Source: Parabacteroides goldsteinii DSM 19448 = WAL 12034
Lineage (GTDB): Bacteria > Bacteroidota > Bacteroidia > Bacteroidales > Tannerellaceae
Reading direction: 5' to 3'
NCBI RefSeq assembly: GCF_000969835.1
Contig: NZ_KQ033912.1
Location: 3,359,321 to 3,423,320, forward strand
DNA length: 64,000 bases
Shown one piece after another: positions 17,570 through 26,206 of the stretch (within the stretch, counting starts at the first letter, position 1; each line of letters opens with the position of its first letter). The notes under the pieces are model-generated. The model saw nothing but the letters and a program-made list of their open reading frames with translations, did no database searches and had not been told where the DNA came from. Position numbers and translations under genes: made by a program.

Positions 17570-17689
17570 TCTTTTATCAGTCGCCTGATCGGGATTATCG
17601 AGAGCCAGTCATACTTCACCCGTATCTTCAAGAATGAGTTCGGAATGATTCCTACTGCATTTATTCAAAAGAACAAGGCCGGAAAGTAA
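17570..17689 (+). pseudogene. AraC-type HTH C-terminal remnant
   Basis: A plus-strand frame encodes IIESQSYFTRIFKNEFGMIP followed by TAFIQKNKAGK and a stop at 17687. This is the second helix-turn-helix end of an AraC-family regulator (compare the usual FSSQSYFTRxFKxxFGxTP). Nothing upstream continues the protein, so it is a relic of a deleted AraC or hybrid two-component regulator gene. Confidence 0.75.
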
Positions 17690-17782
17690 AATTACCCTTG
17701 GGGTCTAGCCGGCTGCCTGGGACATACAATGACTTTGTTCCGGGGTAGAGTGATTTTCCCTTGATCTTCTATTCATATCACA

Positions 17783-17860
17783 GCTGTGATACAAAAGAAA
17801 TCCATATGTGAAACAAACGGAATCCAACTGTGATATGAAAAGAAGACAGTAGTGATATGC
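17783..17860. repeat. Four-unit 22-bp tandem array with TGTGATATGAAA core
   Basis: TGTGA (or AGTGA) recurs at 17785, 17807, 17829 and 17851, exactly 22 bases apart, each followed by TA/AA-rich sequence and a GAATCC-like end. The first unit forms a perfect palindrome with TATCACAGCTGTGATA (17776-17791). The array lies between the AraC remnant and the 3' end of phoU. Confidence 0.8.
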
Positions 17861-17883
17861 AATACTTGTCTGTTTTTCTGTAT

Positions 17884-18558
17884 TTAATTTTCTGTCTTTC
17901 CGATATGCTTCATTACCTTGGCATCCAGATAGAATATCAGTTCTTCGGCGATGTTGGTACAGTGGTCGCCGAAGCGTTCCATTTTGCGGATGACTCCGGC
18001 CATGTAAAGGCCGACCAGGGCACTTCCCGGATGCTTTTCTATGTAATCGGCAATGATCCTGGTCGAGTTATGGTTGATCTCGTCGATCAGGTTGTCTTTC
18101 AGGAAGATGCGTGATGCAATTTCAGAACTTTCTTTTTCGAATGCTTCCTGGCTGAGTGTAAGCATACTCAGCAATTCCTGCAACATTTCTTCCACCCGGG
18201 TATCCTTTATCAGTTGTGGGTCGACGGGAACACCTTCCGGCAGGTTTCCGGCAAAACGGGCGATACTTTCGGCAAAGTCTCCCAAGCGTTCCAGGTTCGT
18301 GTTGATTTTGTACATGGCAAGAACGAAGCGCAGGTCGACGGCAACGGGAGCATATAGGGCAATGATATCTTCGCAGTCGCTGTCTATCTTCAGTTCGAAC
18401 GCATTTACTCGGCGTTCGCGGCTGATTACTTTGTAGGCCAGTTCCTTGTCTCCGGTTAGCATGGCTTCGCCGGCATTATATAACTGTTGGTGGACCAATG
18501 CCCACATCTCGCTGATGCTGTTTTTTAAGGAGGCAATCTCCTGATCTATGACTTTCAT
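17884..18558 (-). CDS. phoU: Phosphate-uptake regulator PhoU
   Basis: 224-aa all-helical protein with two PhoU repeats. Metal-binding signature residues appear in SRERRVNAFE, RLGDFAESIARFAG and MERFGDHCTNIAEE (the E/D-xxxD pattern). PhoU is known to restrain the Pst transporter and its sensor kinase when phosphate is ample. It is the last gene of pstCAB-phoU; the 35-base gap to pstB carries an AATTGAAAA-type AT-rich repeat. Confidence 0.95.
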   Translation of the reverse strand: MKVIDQEIASLKNSISEMWALVHQQLYNAGEAMLTGDKELAYKVISRERRVNAFELKIDSDCEDIIALYAPVAVDLRFVLAMYKINTNLERLGDFAESIARFAGNLPEGVPVDPQLIKDTRVEEMLQELLSMLTLSQEAFEKESSEIASRIFLKDNLIDEINHNSTRIIADYIEKHPGSALVGLYMAGVIRKMERFGDHCTNIAEELIFYLDAKVMKHIGKTEN

Positions 18559-18593
18559 ATATAATCGTTCAATTTTTAATTCTTAATTTTCAA

Positions 18594-19346
18594 TTACCCG
18601 AACCGTCCCGTAATATAATTCTGAGTCGATTCCTCTTCCGGATTGGTAAATATCTTACGTGTATTATCGAACTCTATCAGTTCCCCCAGATAAAAGTACC
18701 CGGTCTTGTCGCTGACACGGGCAGCCTGTTGCATATTGTGGGTAACGATTACGATAGTATATTCGCTTTTTAGTTCATGTATCAGGTCTTCTATCTTACC
18801 GGTCGATATAGGGTCCAGTGCTGAAGTCGGTTCGTCCATTAAAAGAATGGAAGGCGATATGGCTAATGCACGGGCGATACACAGACGTTGTTGCTGGCCG
18901 CCGGACAGGGCGAAAGCCGATTCTTTCAGTTTATCCTTTACTTCATCCCAAAGAACAACCTGTTTGAGGGTTTTGACAACAGTCTCTTCGATATAAGCAT
19001 TGTCCTTTATCCCGTTTACCCGGAGCCCGTAGGCAACGTTTTCAAAGATTGTTTTCGGGAAAGGATTCGGTTTCTGGAATACCATGCCTACATTTTTCCG
19101 GAGCAGGTCGACCTTTTCTCCTTTACCGTAAATATCTCTTCCGTCGATCCCGATTTTTCCGTCCATGTGCGTGTCGGGTATCAGGTCGTTCATCCGGTTG
19201 AATAAGCGCAGGAAGGTGGATTTACCACAACCGGACGGTCCGATAAAGGCGACCGACGTGTTTGCTTCAATTTGCATAGATATATTCTTTAAGGCATGAA
19301 AATCGCCATAATAGAAATCTACATTCTGAGCATCAATCTTTATCAT
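18594..19346 (-). CDS. pstB: Phosphate ABC transporter ATPase PstB
   Basis: 250-aa ATPase. Walker [13 protein letters not shown], signature [10 protein letters not shown], Walker [14 protein letters not shown], and the PstB-typical DGRDIYGK and [14 protein letters not shown] are visible. It energises high-affinity phosphate import through PstA/PstC. The gene follows pstA by 38 bases. Confidence 0.97.
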   Translation of the reverse strand: MIKIDAQNVDFYYGDFHALKNISMQIEANTSVAFIGPSGCGKSTFLRLFNRMNDLIPDTHMDGKIGIDGRDIYGKGEKVDLLRKNVGMVFQKPNPFPKTIFENVAYGLRVNGIKDNAYIEETVVKTLKQVVLWDEVKDKLKESAFALSGGQQQRLCIARALAISPSILLMDEPTSALDPISTGKIEDLIHELKSEYTIVIVTHNMQQAARVSDKTGYFYLGELIEFDNTRKIFTNPEEESTQNYITGRFG

Positions 19347-19384
19347 AATATTGTTGTTTTATTCTTTGTATTGGGTGTATGCGA

Positions 19385-20272
19385 TTAGTTCATTTTTACT
19401 TTTCTGGCGAAATAGCCTCTCAGCGCATTGGCCAGTAAGTTTACGATTAATACGATTGCAATCAGTACCAGAGCCGTTCCGTAGGCCATTCCACGCGAGG
19501 CTTCGATGTCTGTTCCGCTGGTGGAAATAACATACAGATGATAGGGCAGGGCCATACACTGGTCGAAGATGCTTCCCGGCAGCTGGGGCAGGAAGTAAGC
19601 GGCAACGGTAAACAGGATAGGAGCCGTCTCGCCGGATACACGTCCGATAGACAGGATTAATCCGGTAATGATATTCGGAAAAGCCATCGGTAATACAACC
19701 CTGCGAATGGTCTGCAACTTGGTAGCTCCCAGTGCCAGACTGCCGTGGCGGAAAGAATCGTCGATGCTTTTGAGGGCTTCTTCCGTTGTACGGATAATCA
19801 GTGGTAAAGACATCAGTGCCAGGGTAAACGAACCGGCGATGATGGAGTCTCCCCACCCCAGGGTAACGACGAACAGGGACATTCCGAATAGTCCGAATAC
19901 AACCGACGGTACACCGCTCAGGTTATTGGTCATAATCCGGATGAAACGGATTATTTTTCCGTTTGTCGCATATTCATTCATATAGATACCGCTCATGATT
20001 CCGATCGGGAAACTAATCAGGCTACTACCTAATACCAGATAAAGTGTTCCGACAATCGCCGGGAAAATACCTCCGGCAGTCATCCCGTCGGCCGGCGCTT
20101 CCGTCAGGAAATCCCAGCTAATTACTTTTCCTCCCTGGATAATGATAAAACCGAGAATAAGGAAAAGAATAACAACAACCAGATAACTGAGAAGTGTGAA
20201 TATACCGAACGCAACTTTCTGTGAAGTCCGTTTCTTTGTGTCAACATTGCCTAACTTTTGAACAGGTGCCAT
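19385..20272 (-). CDS. pstA: Phosphate ABC transporter permease PstA
   Basis: 295-aa inner-membrane permease with about six membrane helices. The EAA-type loop is around SFRHGSLALGATKLQTIRRV (a G-A-T-xxQTIxxVVLP pattern), and LSIGRVSGETAPI is a Pst permease signature. It starts eight bases after the pstC stop and is co-transcribed with it. Length is normal. Confidence 0.95.
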   Translation of the reverse strand: MAPVQKLGNVDTKKRTSQKVAFGIFTLLSYLVVVILFLILGFIIIQGGKVISWDFLTEAPADGMTAGGIFPAIVGTLYLVLGSSLISFPIGIMSGIYMNEYATNGKIIRFIRIMTNNLSGVPSVVFGLFGMSLFVVTLGWGDSIIAGSFTLALMSLPLIIRTTEEALKSIDDSFRHGSLALGATKLQTIRRVVLPMAFPNIITGLILSIGRVSGETAPILFTVAAYFLPQLPGSIFDQCMALPYHLYVISTSGTDIEASRGMAYGTALVLIAIVLIVNLLANALRGYFARKVKMN

Positions 20273-20279
20273 AGCTTAA

Positions 20280-21467
20280 TCACATTTTTCTTTTGGATGA
20301 AATGTATTCTACCGTAATGCTTAACAGTAGTGTAATGATAAATAATACTGCCCCTAACAGGAACAATGCCTGGTAATGAGCTCCTCCGGCGGGTGCTTCT
20401 CCCAGTTCTGCCGCGATGGTTGCCGGAATGGTCCGTACGGGTTCAAAGAAGGAGGTCGGGATAACGGCCGCATTTCCTGTTACCATCAGGACGGCCATTG
20501 TTTCTCCGATTGCCCGCCCGATACCCAGGACAATTGCCGATGTGATACCGGATATGGAATAGGGGATGATTACCTTATAGATTGTTTGCCATTGGGTTGC
20601 TCCCAGGGCCAGACTCGCTTCTTTCATGGCACGCGGCGTGGTGCGCATGGCATCTTCGGCAACCGTAATAATGGTCGGCAACGCCATGATGGCCAGAACG
20701 ACACTGCCGGCAAAGGCTGTTTCTCCAACCGGAAGGTTCAGCCCTTTCTGTATGAGCGGAACGATTACGACCAATCCGAAGAAACCGTATACGACCGAAG
20801 GAATCCCTGCCAGCAATTCAATAACCGGCTTCAGTATCTCCCGGGTCCGTTTATTTGCGATTTCTGCCAGGTAGATGGCAACGGCAATACCGAAAGGGAG
20901 CGAAAGAACAATGGCGCCGATACTGACCAGTAATGTTCCGAGCAACAGGGGGATCAACCCGAAGATAGGGGCAGGCGCAGAGGTCGGGTACCATTTGGTG
21001 CCGGCGAAGAAGTCGGAAAGCGATATTTTCTCTTCGGGAAGGACGGTTCCCCTGAAGTTTTTCGCCAGATATTGCTGAGGAAAGAATGCGATGATTCCCG
21101 GCTCTTTGCTGACGAGTTCGCTGATTTTGTCGGGAACATACTGAAACTCATCTCCCAATTCTTCTTCACTGTAATATTGCGTCAGGTCGGAAAAACGAAA
21201 GACCAGGATTTCTTCATCCTTGCCGTTAACCTCTTTCCAGTTGGTTATTTTGGCATCGAAAATATCCATGATTGTTTCCGGTGACAGATGACTCACATCG
21301 TTGCTCTTATTCACGGCAAGCACGTATCCCTCTTCGACTACCGGACTGTTGAAAAGGCCGGATGCTTCTTTAAAAAGAAAAAAGACAATCAGCAGAATCG
21401 TGAAACTGGTTACACCTCCGCTGATTAATAATCCTCCTTCTACAATTTTTTCAAAAAACTTTCTCAC
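20280..21467 (-). CDS. pstC: Phosphate permease PstC with PstS-like periplasmic insert
   Basis: 395 aa, about 80-100 longer than the usual PstC. The first membrane helix (residues about 15-35) is followed by about 110 periplasmic residues that resemble part of the PstS binding protein: SPETIMDIFDAKITNWKEVN and later SKEPGIIAFFPQQYL, compare PstS TxEQLxxIFxGKITNWxxV and VxxxPGAIGYV. The permease core follows, with GIPSVVYGFFGL, SLALGATQWQTIYKV and GIGRAIGETMAVLM. No pstS gene lies in this operon. A TTACTTTG promoter-like element occurs near 21493-21500 on the minus strand. The fused segment is too short for a complete two-lobe binding protein. Confidence 0.92.
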   Translation of the reverse strand: MRKFFEKIVEGGLLISGGVTSFTILLIVFFLFKEASGLFNSPVVEEGYVLAVNKSNDVSHLSPETIMDIFDAKITNWKEVNGKDEEILVFRFSDLTQYYSEEELGDEFQYVPDKISELVSKEPGIIAFFPQQYLAKNFRGTVLPEEKISLSDFFAGTKWYPTSAPAPIFGLIPLLLGTLLVSIGAIVLSLPFGIAVAIYLAEIANKRTREILKPVIELLAGIPSVVYGFFGLVVIVPLIQKGLNLPVGETAFAGSVVLAIMALPTIITVAEDAMRTTPRAMKEASLALGATQWQTIYKVIIPYSISGITSAIVLGIGRAIGETMAVLMVTGNAAVIPTSFFEPVRTIPATIAAELGEAPAGGAHYQALFLLGAVLFIITLLLSITVEYISSKRKM

Positions 21468-21579
21468 GTCATTAACCTCTTTGTTCTGAGTGCAAAGTAA
21501 GGTAACATGTATTAAGAACGGGTTAAGACGCTTTGAAGTAAATATTACATTGATGTTTCGAAAGTATTACAAGACCTGC

Positions 21580-21712
21580 TTAATAAGTAGACATTCGGCT
21601 ACTTACTAAGCAGTGGGGTACTCTACTTATCGAGTAGACGAAGGCTTACTTAGTAAGTAAAGAAGGCATCCGGTTAGTAAGTAGAGAGGGAACAGTTCGG
21701 TAAGTAGATGCT
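21580..21712. repeat. Six-unit array of about 23.4 bp with TAAGTAGA dyads
   Basis: TAAGTAGA-like cores recur with GTAGA (or variant) at 21587, 21610, 21634, 21657, 21681 and 21704, spacings of 23, 24, 23, 24 and 23. Units contain palindromes such as CTACTTATCGAGTAG and CTTACTTAGTAAG. The array lies between the divergent pstC and GH88 genes, just upstream of the GH88 promoter. Confidence 0.82.
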
Positions 21713-21751
21713 TTTTCGATGGATGTTGTCGTTTTTTAGAATATAAACATG

Positions 21752-21759
21752 TATATTTG
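21752..21759 (+). promoter_or_regulatory. Promoter -7 element for GH88-kdu operon
   Basis: TATATTTG matches TAnnTTTG, 36 bases before the ATG at 21795, with a TTG at 21726-21728 as possible -33. Confidence 0.7.
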
Positions 21760-21794
21760 CCACAAACTTAAAAACTTAATAACCTATTTTTATC

Positions 21795-22997
21795 ATGAAC
21801 AAATTTCTTTCGTATGGTGTGTTTGCGTTCACAGTGCTATTGTCTTCGTGTGATTCGCAACCCAAACAAGAACCCCTTGCTGATGTGATTGACCGTGGTT
21901 TGAAAGCATCGACCGAACAGGCCCTTTTGATGGCTAAAGACCTGGAAAGCCAGGAAGGCCGTCTTCCCAAAGCAATCGGAAAGGACGGAAAACTGGAAAC
22001 AAGCGACTATAGTTGGTGGTGCAGCGGTTTCTTCCCCGGCGAATTATGGTATCTGTACGAAAACAATCCGACTCCGGAATTAAAGAAATATGCCGAAATG
22101 TTTACAGACCGTGTGGAAGAAGTGAAGAATATCACTTACAGCCACGATGTCGGTTTCATGCTATATTGCAGTTATGGAAACGGTTATCGCCTGACTGGCA
22201 AACCGGAATATAAAGAGGTGATGCTGACCGGTGCCAATTCGCTGGCGACCCGTTTTGACGAGCGGGTGGGAGCTATCCGTTCCTGGGACTTCAATAAAAA
22301 AATCTGGCAGTTCCCGGTTATTATTGATAATATGATGAATCTGGAGTTTTTCAGTTGGGCTTCCAAAGCATCCGGCGACGACCGTTTTTATAAAATGGCT
22401 GTTTCTCATGCCGACAAAACAATGAATAATCATTTCCGTGACGATTATAGCTGTTATCATGTGATTTCATACGATACGATAACCGGTGTTCCTCATAAGA
22501 AACAAACCCACCAGGGAGCTGCCGACGAATCAGCATGGGCCCGTGGACAGGCCTGGGCGTTGTATGGCTTCACCATGATGTATCGCGAAACCGGCAAACC
22601 TGAATATCTGAATCAGGCTAAACATATTGCGGCATTTATCATGAACAATTCGAATATGCCGGCAGACAAGGTTCCGTATTGGGATTTTGATGCTCCGGGT
22701 ATCCCGAATGTGCCGAGAGATGCATCTGCCGCGGCTATTATGGCTTCTGCACTGATTGAACTGAGCCAACTGGATAAGAGCGAAGATGCAAAAAGCTACC
22801 TCGATTTTGCAGAACAGCAGGTTCGTTCTCTGACAACCCCCGAATATCTGGCTGCGAAAGGAACGAACTGTAATTTTGCTTTGATGCATTCCACCGGCCA
22901 TTTCCCCGGAAACAGCGAAGTGGATGTTCCGTTGAGTTATGCTGACTATTATTATGTGGAAGCATTGATGCGTTTAAAGAAACTGACTGAAAAATAA
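21795..22997 (+). CDS. GH88 unsaturated glucuronyl hydrolase, lipoprotein
   Basis: 400-aa lipoprotein (lipobox LLSSC) of the (alpha/alpha)6 GH88 family, which removes the 4,5-unsaturated uronic acid left by polysaccharide lyases. Visible family segments: SWWCSGFFPGELWYLYE, HDVGFMLYCSYGNGYRLTG, IIDNMMNLEFFSWAS, HQGAADESAWARGQAWALYG with the catalytic-region Asp, and VPLSYADYYYVEALMRLKK. The released sugar converts spontaneously to the KduI substrate, which explains kduI and kduD downstream. It leads a four-gene operon; the next gene starts seven bases after its stop. Confidence 0.92.
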   Translation: MNKFLSYGVFAFTVLLSSCDSQPKQEPLADVIDRGLKASTEQALLMAKDLESQEGRLPKAIGKDGKLETSDYSWWCSGFFPGELWYLYENNPTPELKKYAEMFTDRVEEVKNITYSHDVGFMLYCSYGNGYRLTGKPEYKEVMLTGANSLATRFDERVGAIRSWDFNKKIWQFPVIIDNMMNLEFFSWASKASGDDRFYKMAVSHADKTMNNHFRDDYSCYHVISYDTITGVPHKKQTHQGAADESAWARGQAWALYGFTMMYRETGKPEYLNQAKHIAAFIMNNSNMPADKVPYWDFDAPGIPNVPRDASAAAIMASALIELSQLDKSEDAKSYLDFAEQQVRSLTTPEYLAAKGTNCNFALMHSTGHFPGNSEVDVPLSYADYYYVEALMRLKKLTEK

Positions 22998-23004
22998 TGC
23001 TATT

Positions 23005-24225
23005 ATGACAAATCTTCTGAAAACAACCGCTATTTTGGTTTGCTGCCTCTGCATCTCTTTCGCAGGAAAAGCGCAGCAAAACGGTACCCAGGACCGTGCC
23101 TTCTGGGTAGAAACATTGACACGTATCGCTGACCCGGTATTGACAAACCTGAGCAACAATACGTTGAAAAAGAATATGCCTTACGAGTCTTTATCGAAAG
23201 ACAGAAGTGACTTCTCGCATCTGGAAGCGGTAGGCCGTCTGGTATGCGGTATTGCCCCCTGGTTGGAACTGGGACCGGACAATACGCCCGAAGGACAACT
23301 GCGTGATAAATATATCAAACTGACAGTGAAAGGCCTGAAGAATGCCGTAAACCCGGATTCTCCCGATTATCTGGTCTTTGGAAAACCGTATCAGCCGTTG
23401 GTGGATGCCGCTTTCCTGGCTCAGGGATTGTTGCGTGCCAGAACCCAGCTGTGGGATAACCTGGACCCGCAGGCTAAGGAGTGGATGATTACGGAATTTA
23501 AACGTAGTCGTGCCATCAAGCCTTGGGAAAACAACTGGCTGTTGTTTGCTTCTATGGTCGAGGCCGCTTTGCTGGAATTTACCGGCGAATGCGATATGGA
23601 CCGCCTGACGTATGGTGTCAAGAAGTTCCGTGACGAATGGTATAAAGGAGATGCGCTGTATGGTGACGGTCCTGCTTTCCACATGGATTATTATAACAGT
23701 TTTGTTATCCATCCGATGCTGACAGATGTTTTGCTGACGATGAAAAAGCATAACCTGGAAGGGGCGGATTTTCTCGATGTGCAATTGCCGCGTTTAACCC
23801 GTTATGCCGAACAGTTGGAACGTTTTATCTCGCCGGAAGGAACCTTCCCGGTAGTAGGCCGTTCTATCGTGTATCGTTTTGGCGCGTTTCATGCATTGGC
23901 ACAAGCCAGTTTGATGCACGTGCTTCCGGAAAGGGTGAAACCGGCCCAGGTACGCTGTGCTATGACGGCTGTTATCCGTAACCAGATGAAATCGCCGAAG
24001 AACTTTGATGCAAACGGTTGGCTGCGTGTTGGTTTCACCGGTGAACAAATCGATATGTCAGAGTCTTATATTAACACAGGGAGTGTTTATCTGTGTGCCG
24101 TAGGTTTGCTGTCTTTAGGATTGCCGGCTACCGACGAATATTGGTCGGCCCCTTACACCGAATGGACGAATTTGCGTGCCTGGAAGGGCGAAAGCGATGT
24201 AAAGGCAGATCATGCGCTTAAGTAA
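23005..24225 (+). CDS. DUF2264-family secreted protein (possible GH154 uronidase)
   Basis: 406 aa with a signal peptide ending near KAQQNG. The helical-barrel pattern with LVCGIAPWLELGPDNTPEG, NNWLLFASMVEAALLEF, YGDGPAFHMDYYNSFVIHPM and EGTFPVVGRSIVYRFGAFHA is typical of DUF2264. As I recall, some members are classified as GH154 beta-glucuronidases from arabinogalactan utilisation loci; the placement between GH88 and kduI fits a uronic-acid-releasing role, which is an inference. It is co-transcribed with GH88. Confidence 0.82.
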   Translation: MTNLLKTTAILVCCLCISFAGKAQQNGTQDRAFWVETLTRIADPVLTNLSNNTLKKNMPYESLSKDRSDFSHLEAVGRLVCGIAPWLELGPDNTPEGQLRDKYIKLTVKGLKNAVNPDSPDYLVFGKPYQPLVDAAFLAQGLLRARTQLWDNLDPQAKEWMITEFKRSRAIKPWENNWLLFASMVEAALLEFTGECDMDRLTYGVKKFRDEWYKGDALYGDGPAFHMDYYNSFVIHPMLTDVLLTMKKHNLEGADFLDVQLPRLTRYAEQLERFISPEGTFPVVGRSIVYRFGAFHALAQASLMHVLPERVKPAQVRCAMTAVIRNQMKSPKNFDANGWLRVGFTGEQIDMSESYINTGSVYLCAVGLLSLGLPATDEYWSAPYTEWTNLRAWKGESDVKADHALK

Positions 24226-24271
24226 TTGAAAATGAAGAATTGAAAATTGAGAATTAAATACAGATAAGAAT

Positions 24272-25114
24272 ATGAAAACAAATTATGAATTGCGTTATGC
24301 TGCGCATCCGGAAGATGCCAGGCAATATGATACGAAACGTATTCGTCGGGATTTCCTGATCGAAACTGTTTTCGCGCCGAATGAAGTGAACATGGTTTAT
24401 TCCATGTACGACCGTATGATTGTTGGCGGCGCCATGCCTGCCGGCGAAGTGTTGCAACTGGAAGCGATTGATCCGTTGAAAGCTCCTTATTTCCTGACAC
24501 GCCGTGAAATGGGTATTTTCAACGTGGGTGGTCCCGGTATTGTAAAAGCCGGCGATGCCACTTTCGAGCTCGATTTTAAGGAAGCTCTTTACCTGGGTTC
24601 GGGAGATCGTGAAGTGACTTTTGAAAGCAAGGATGCAAAGAATCCGGCTAAGTTCTATTTCAACTCGACTACGGCTCATCGTAATTATCCGGATAAGAAA
24701 GTGACGAAAGCGGATGCCGTTGTTGCAGCTATGGGTTCACTGGAAATGTCGAACGACCGTAACATCAATAAGATGATCGTGAATCAGGTATTGCCTACCT
24801 GCCAGTTGCAGATGGGTATGACCGAACTGAAACCGGGTAGCGTGTGGAATACGATGCCGGCTCATGTTCACAGCCGTCGTATGGAAGCATATTTCTATTT
24901 CGATATTCCGGAAGACCAGGCCATTTGCCATTTTATGGGTGAGGTGGATGAAACCCGCCATATCTGGATGAAGGGCGACCAGGCTGTTTTGTCTCCCGAA
25001 TGGTCTATCCACAGTGCAGCAGCTACGCACAACTATACTTTTATCTGGGGTATGGGCGGCGAAAATCTGGACTATGGCGATCAGGATTTCTCTAAAATTA
25101 CGGACTTAAAATAA
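24272..25114 (+). CDS. kduI: 5-keto-4-deoxyuronate isomerase KduI
   Basis: 280-aa cupin isomerase converting 4-deoxy-L-threo-5-hexosulose uronate to 3-deoxy-D-glycero-2,5-hexodiulosonate. The start [18 protein letters not shown] and the zinc-binding [16 protein letters not shown] segment (His-x-His and Glu) are diagnostic, as is the final His in [12 protein letters not shown]. Upstream is an AATTGAAAA-type AT-rich repeat (24227-24260). Confidence 0.95.
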   Translation: MKTNYELRYAAHPEDARQYDTKRIRRDFLIETVFAPNEVNMVYSMYDRMIVGGAMPAGEVLQLEAIDPLKAPYFLTRREMGIFNVGGPGIVKAGDATFELDFKEALYLGSGDREVTFESKDAKNPAKFYFNSTTAHRNYPDKKVTKADAVVAAMGSLEMSNDRNINKMIVNQVLPTCQLQMGMTELKPGSVWNTMPAHVHSRRMEAYFYFDIPEDQAICHFMGEVDETRHIWMKGDQAVLSPEWSIHSAAATHNYTFIWGMGGENLDYGDQDFSKITDLK

Positions 25115-25133
25115 TATGCCAATGGGGAAAATG

Positions 25134-25211
25134 TGCCAATGTGCCAATTCCCCGTTGCTATAAATAAAAAAATCAGTGTTAACTGCTTGTGCGTTTATTG
25201 GCACATTGGCA
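25134..25211. repeat. 15-bp perfect inverted repeat between kduI and kduD
   Basis: TGCCAATGTGCCAAT at 25134-25148 is the exact reverse complement of 25197-25211; further TGCCAAT or ATTGGCA copies flank both arms. The 48-base spacer is AT-rich. It could form a large hairpin in the operon mRNA and lower or process read-through to kduD. Confidence 0.8.
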
Positions 25212-25238
25212 TATTGGCACATTAACACATTAATTATT

Positions 25239-26030
25239 ATGGTAAATTTTTCATTAGAAGGTAAAGTAGCCCTTGTAACAGGTGCTTCTTACGGAATTGG
25301 TTTTGCGTTGGCTAGTGCTTTTGCTCAGGCTGGTGCAAAGATCGTTTTCAACGATATCAAACAGGAACTGGTGGATAAAGGTATAGCTGCTTATAAGGCG
25401 GAAGGAATCGAAGCAAAAGGGTATGTTTGCGACGTGACTAGCGAAGAGCAGGTAAATGCAATGGTTGCCCAGATCGAGAAAGAAGTAGGCGTTATCGACA
25501 TCCTGGTAAACAATGCCGGTATCATCAAACGTATTCCGATGCACGAAATGAGTGCTGCCGAATTCCGTCAGGTAATCGATGTGGACCTGAACGCTCCGTT
25601 TATCGTTTCTAAAGCCGTTATCCCTTCTATGATAAAGAAAGGTCACGGAAAAATCATCAATATCTGTTCGATGATGAGCGAACTGGGACGTGAAACAGTT
25701 TCTGCTTATGCGGCTGCAAAAGGCGGCTTGAAGATGCTGACACGTAATATCGCATCCGAATACGGTCAATATAACATCCAGTGTAACGGTATCGGCCCGG
25801 GTTATATCGCAACCCCGCAAACGGCCCCGCTTCGTGAAACTCAGCCGGACGGCTCACGTCATCCGTTCGATTCTTTCATTATCGCGAAGACTCCGGCAGC
25901 CCGTTGGGGAACTCCGGAAGATTTAATGGGACCGGCTGTGTTCCTGGCTTCCGATGCTTCCGATTTCGTAAACGGACATGTATTATATGTAGACGGCGGT
26001 ATCCTGGCTTATATCGGAAAACAACCCTGA
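25239..26030 (+). CDS. kduD: 2-dehydro-3-deoxy-D-gluconate 5-dehydrogenase KduD
   Basis: 263-aa short-chain dehydrogenase that makes 2-keto-3-deoxygluconate from the KduI product. Cofactor motif TGASYGIG, NNAG, and catalytic YAAAK with the preceding Ser (CSMMSELGRETVSAYAAAKG) are visible. The start at 25239 (MVNFSLEGKVALVTG) is chosen; an ATG at 25176 would add 21 residues from the inverted-repeat region. Last gene of the operon. Confidence 0.95.
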   Translation: MVNFSLEGKVALVTGASYGIGFALASAFAQAGAKIVFNDIKQELVDKGIAAYKAEGIEAKGYVCDVTSEEQVNAMVAQIEKEVGVIDILVNNAGIIKRIPMHEMSAAEFRQVIDVDLNAPFIVSKAVIPSMIKKGHGKIINICSMMSELGRETVSAYAAAKGGLKMLTRNIASEYGQYNIQCNGIGPGYIATPQTAPLRETQPDGSRHPFDSFIIAKTPAARWGTPEDLMGPAVFLASDASDFVNGHVLYVDGGILAYIGKQP

Positions 26031-26073
26031 TAAATACCGGATAAAGACTCGTTTGTCTTACTGATATAAAAGA

Positions 26074-26117
26074 TTCCTTCCGAGAGAAATTCGGTTTTCT
26101 TTCGGAAGGAATTTTAT
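26074..26117 (+). terminator. Terminator after kduD
   Basis: A 16-bp stem with one wobble pair (26074-26089 with 26096-26111) followed by TTTTATTTT. Confidence 0.9.
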
Positions 26118-26181
26118 TTTCACCCGGATGGAGTAAAAAGAATTACTGATTACGTAAGTATGATTATTGTAAGATAATAAT

Positions 26182-26189
26182 TATCTTTG
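26182..26189 (+). promoter_or_regulatory. Promoter -7 element for ATPase gene
   Basis: TATCTTTG, a TAnnTTTG match, 18 bases before the ATG at 26207. Confidence 0.65.
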
Positions 26190-26206
26190 CATAAAAAGGT
26201 TGTTGT

